A DNA stretch of 13,996 bases from Oscillospiraceae bacterium (GTDB lineage Bacteria; Bacillota; Clostridia; Oscillospirales; Oscillospiraceae). The stretch lies in contig JAEDJR010000031.1 of NCBI GenBank assembly GCA_016296235.1, positions 1 through 13,996 of the forward strand, in the 5' to 3' direction. How positions within the stretch are numbered: the stretch's first letter is position 1; each line of letters opens with the position of its first letter. The notes under the pieces were generated by a model. It ran no database searches and was not told where the DNA came from. It saw only the letters and a list, made by a program, of their open reading frames with translations. Both the position numbers and the translations under genes were made by a program. Shown here piece by piece: positions 13,862 to 13,996 of this stretch.

Positions 13862-13932
13862 ACGACCCGGCGCGCCGTTTGGCAGTTGGGAAAGGAATGC
13901 GGCTGCCTGCAAACGGCGCGCCCAGTGGTCGT
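13862..13932. repeat. Long imperfect inverted repeat in the right-hand intergenic region
   Basis: GGCGCGCCGTTTG (13869-13881) and its exact complement (13910-13922) form a 13-bp stem. An outer pair ACGACC (13862-13867) and GGTCGT (13927-13932) and a small inner GCAG/CTGC pairing add to it. No gene is supported in 13810-13996. The structure could be a terminator, a dispersed palindromic element or part of an RNA; its partner sequence beyond the window is not visible. Confidence 0.55.
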
Positions 13933-13996
13933 GCCCTACAGAAGTACGTTTCATTCACCGTGATGCATGCATAAATGCGTGTCGATGACAGAGTTT

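Overview
The window is GC-rich bacterial DNA with dense gene packing, strong AGGAGG-type ribosome binding sites and clear sigma-A promoters. The gene content is FabK-type fatty acid synthesis, a YtrA-type GntR/ABC module, DUF1653 and DUF2284 proteins, and a dispersed palindromic repeat. Together these suggest a gut-type member of the Clostridia, probably Oscillospiraceae-like. That placement is an inference from gene content and style, not from a marker gene.

Layout. (1) Positions 1-3130, minus strand: part of a type II fatty acid synthesis operon, read acpP - fabK/fabD - fabG - fabF - off the left edge. acpP and fabG look intact. The other two carry apparent in-frame internal deletions. The first half of FabK runs straight into the last 60% of FabD (2904-1816). 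FabF loses its C-terminus at the catalytic SMTGH motif and continues into a segment resembling the N-terminal region of AccB/BCCP at the window edge (1064-1). (2) 3131-3597: a divergent promoter region holding a degenerate copy of a dispersed inverted repeat. (3) 3598-7012, plus strand: a SpoU-family RNA methyltransferase with a consensus promoter, then malQ, a thymidylate kinase and a DUF1653 protein in a tight run. (4) 7013-7426: hairpins, a better-preserved 164-bp copy of the repeat with 32-33 bp terminal inverted repeats, and a promoter. (5) 7427-10045: a cysteine-rich DUF2284 protein, a cytoplasmic GH13 glucosidase-like enzyme and a Nudix hydrolase, closed by a strong hairpin. (6) 10104-13809: a YtrA-type GntR regulator, two small ABC permease proteins, an ABC ATPase and a membrane-anchored exported protein with beta-propeller-like repeats. 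This group is driven by a perfect TTGACA-17-TATAAT promoter that overlaps a 53-bp dyad. (7) 13810-13996: a strongly structured non-coding tail.

How the genes work together. MalQ and the GH13 enzyme would act on intracellular alpha-glucans or maltodextrins, though they sit in separate transcription units. The GntR-ABC-propeller group looks like one autoregulated export or sensing unit related in layout to Ytr-type operons; its substrate is unknown. The fatty acid operon as written would lack a working FabD serine, a complete FabK and the second FabF active-site histidine. It is therefore a decayed or secondary copy, a real rearrangement, or an assembly error. This is the observation most worth checking.
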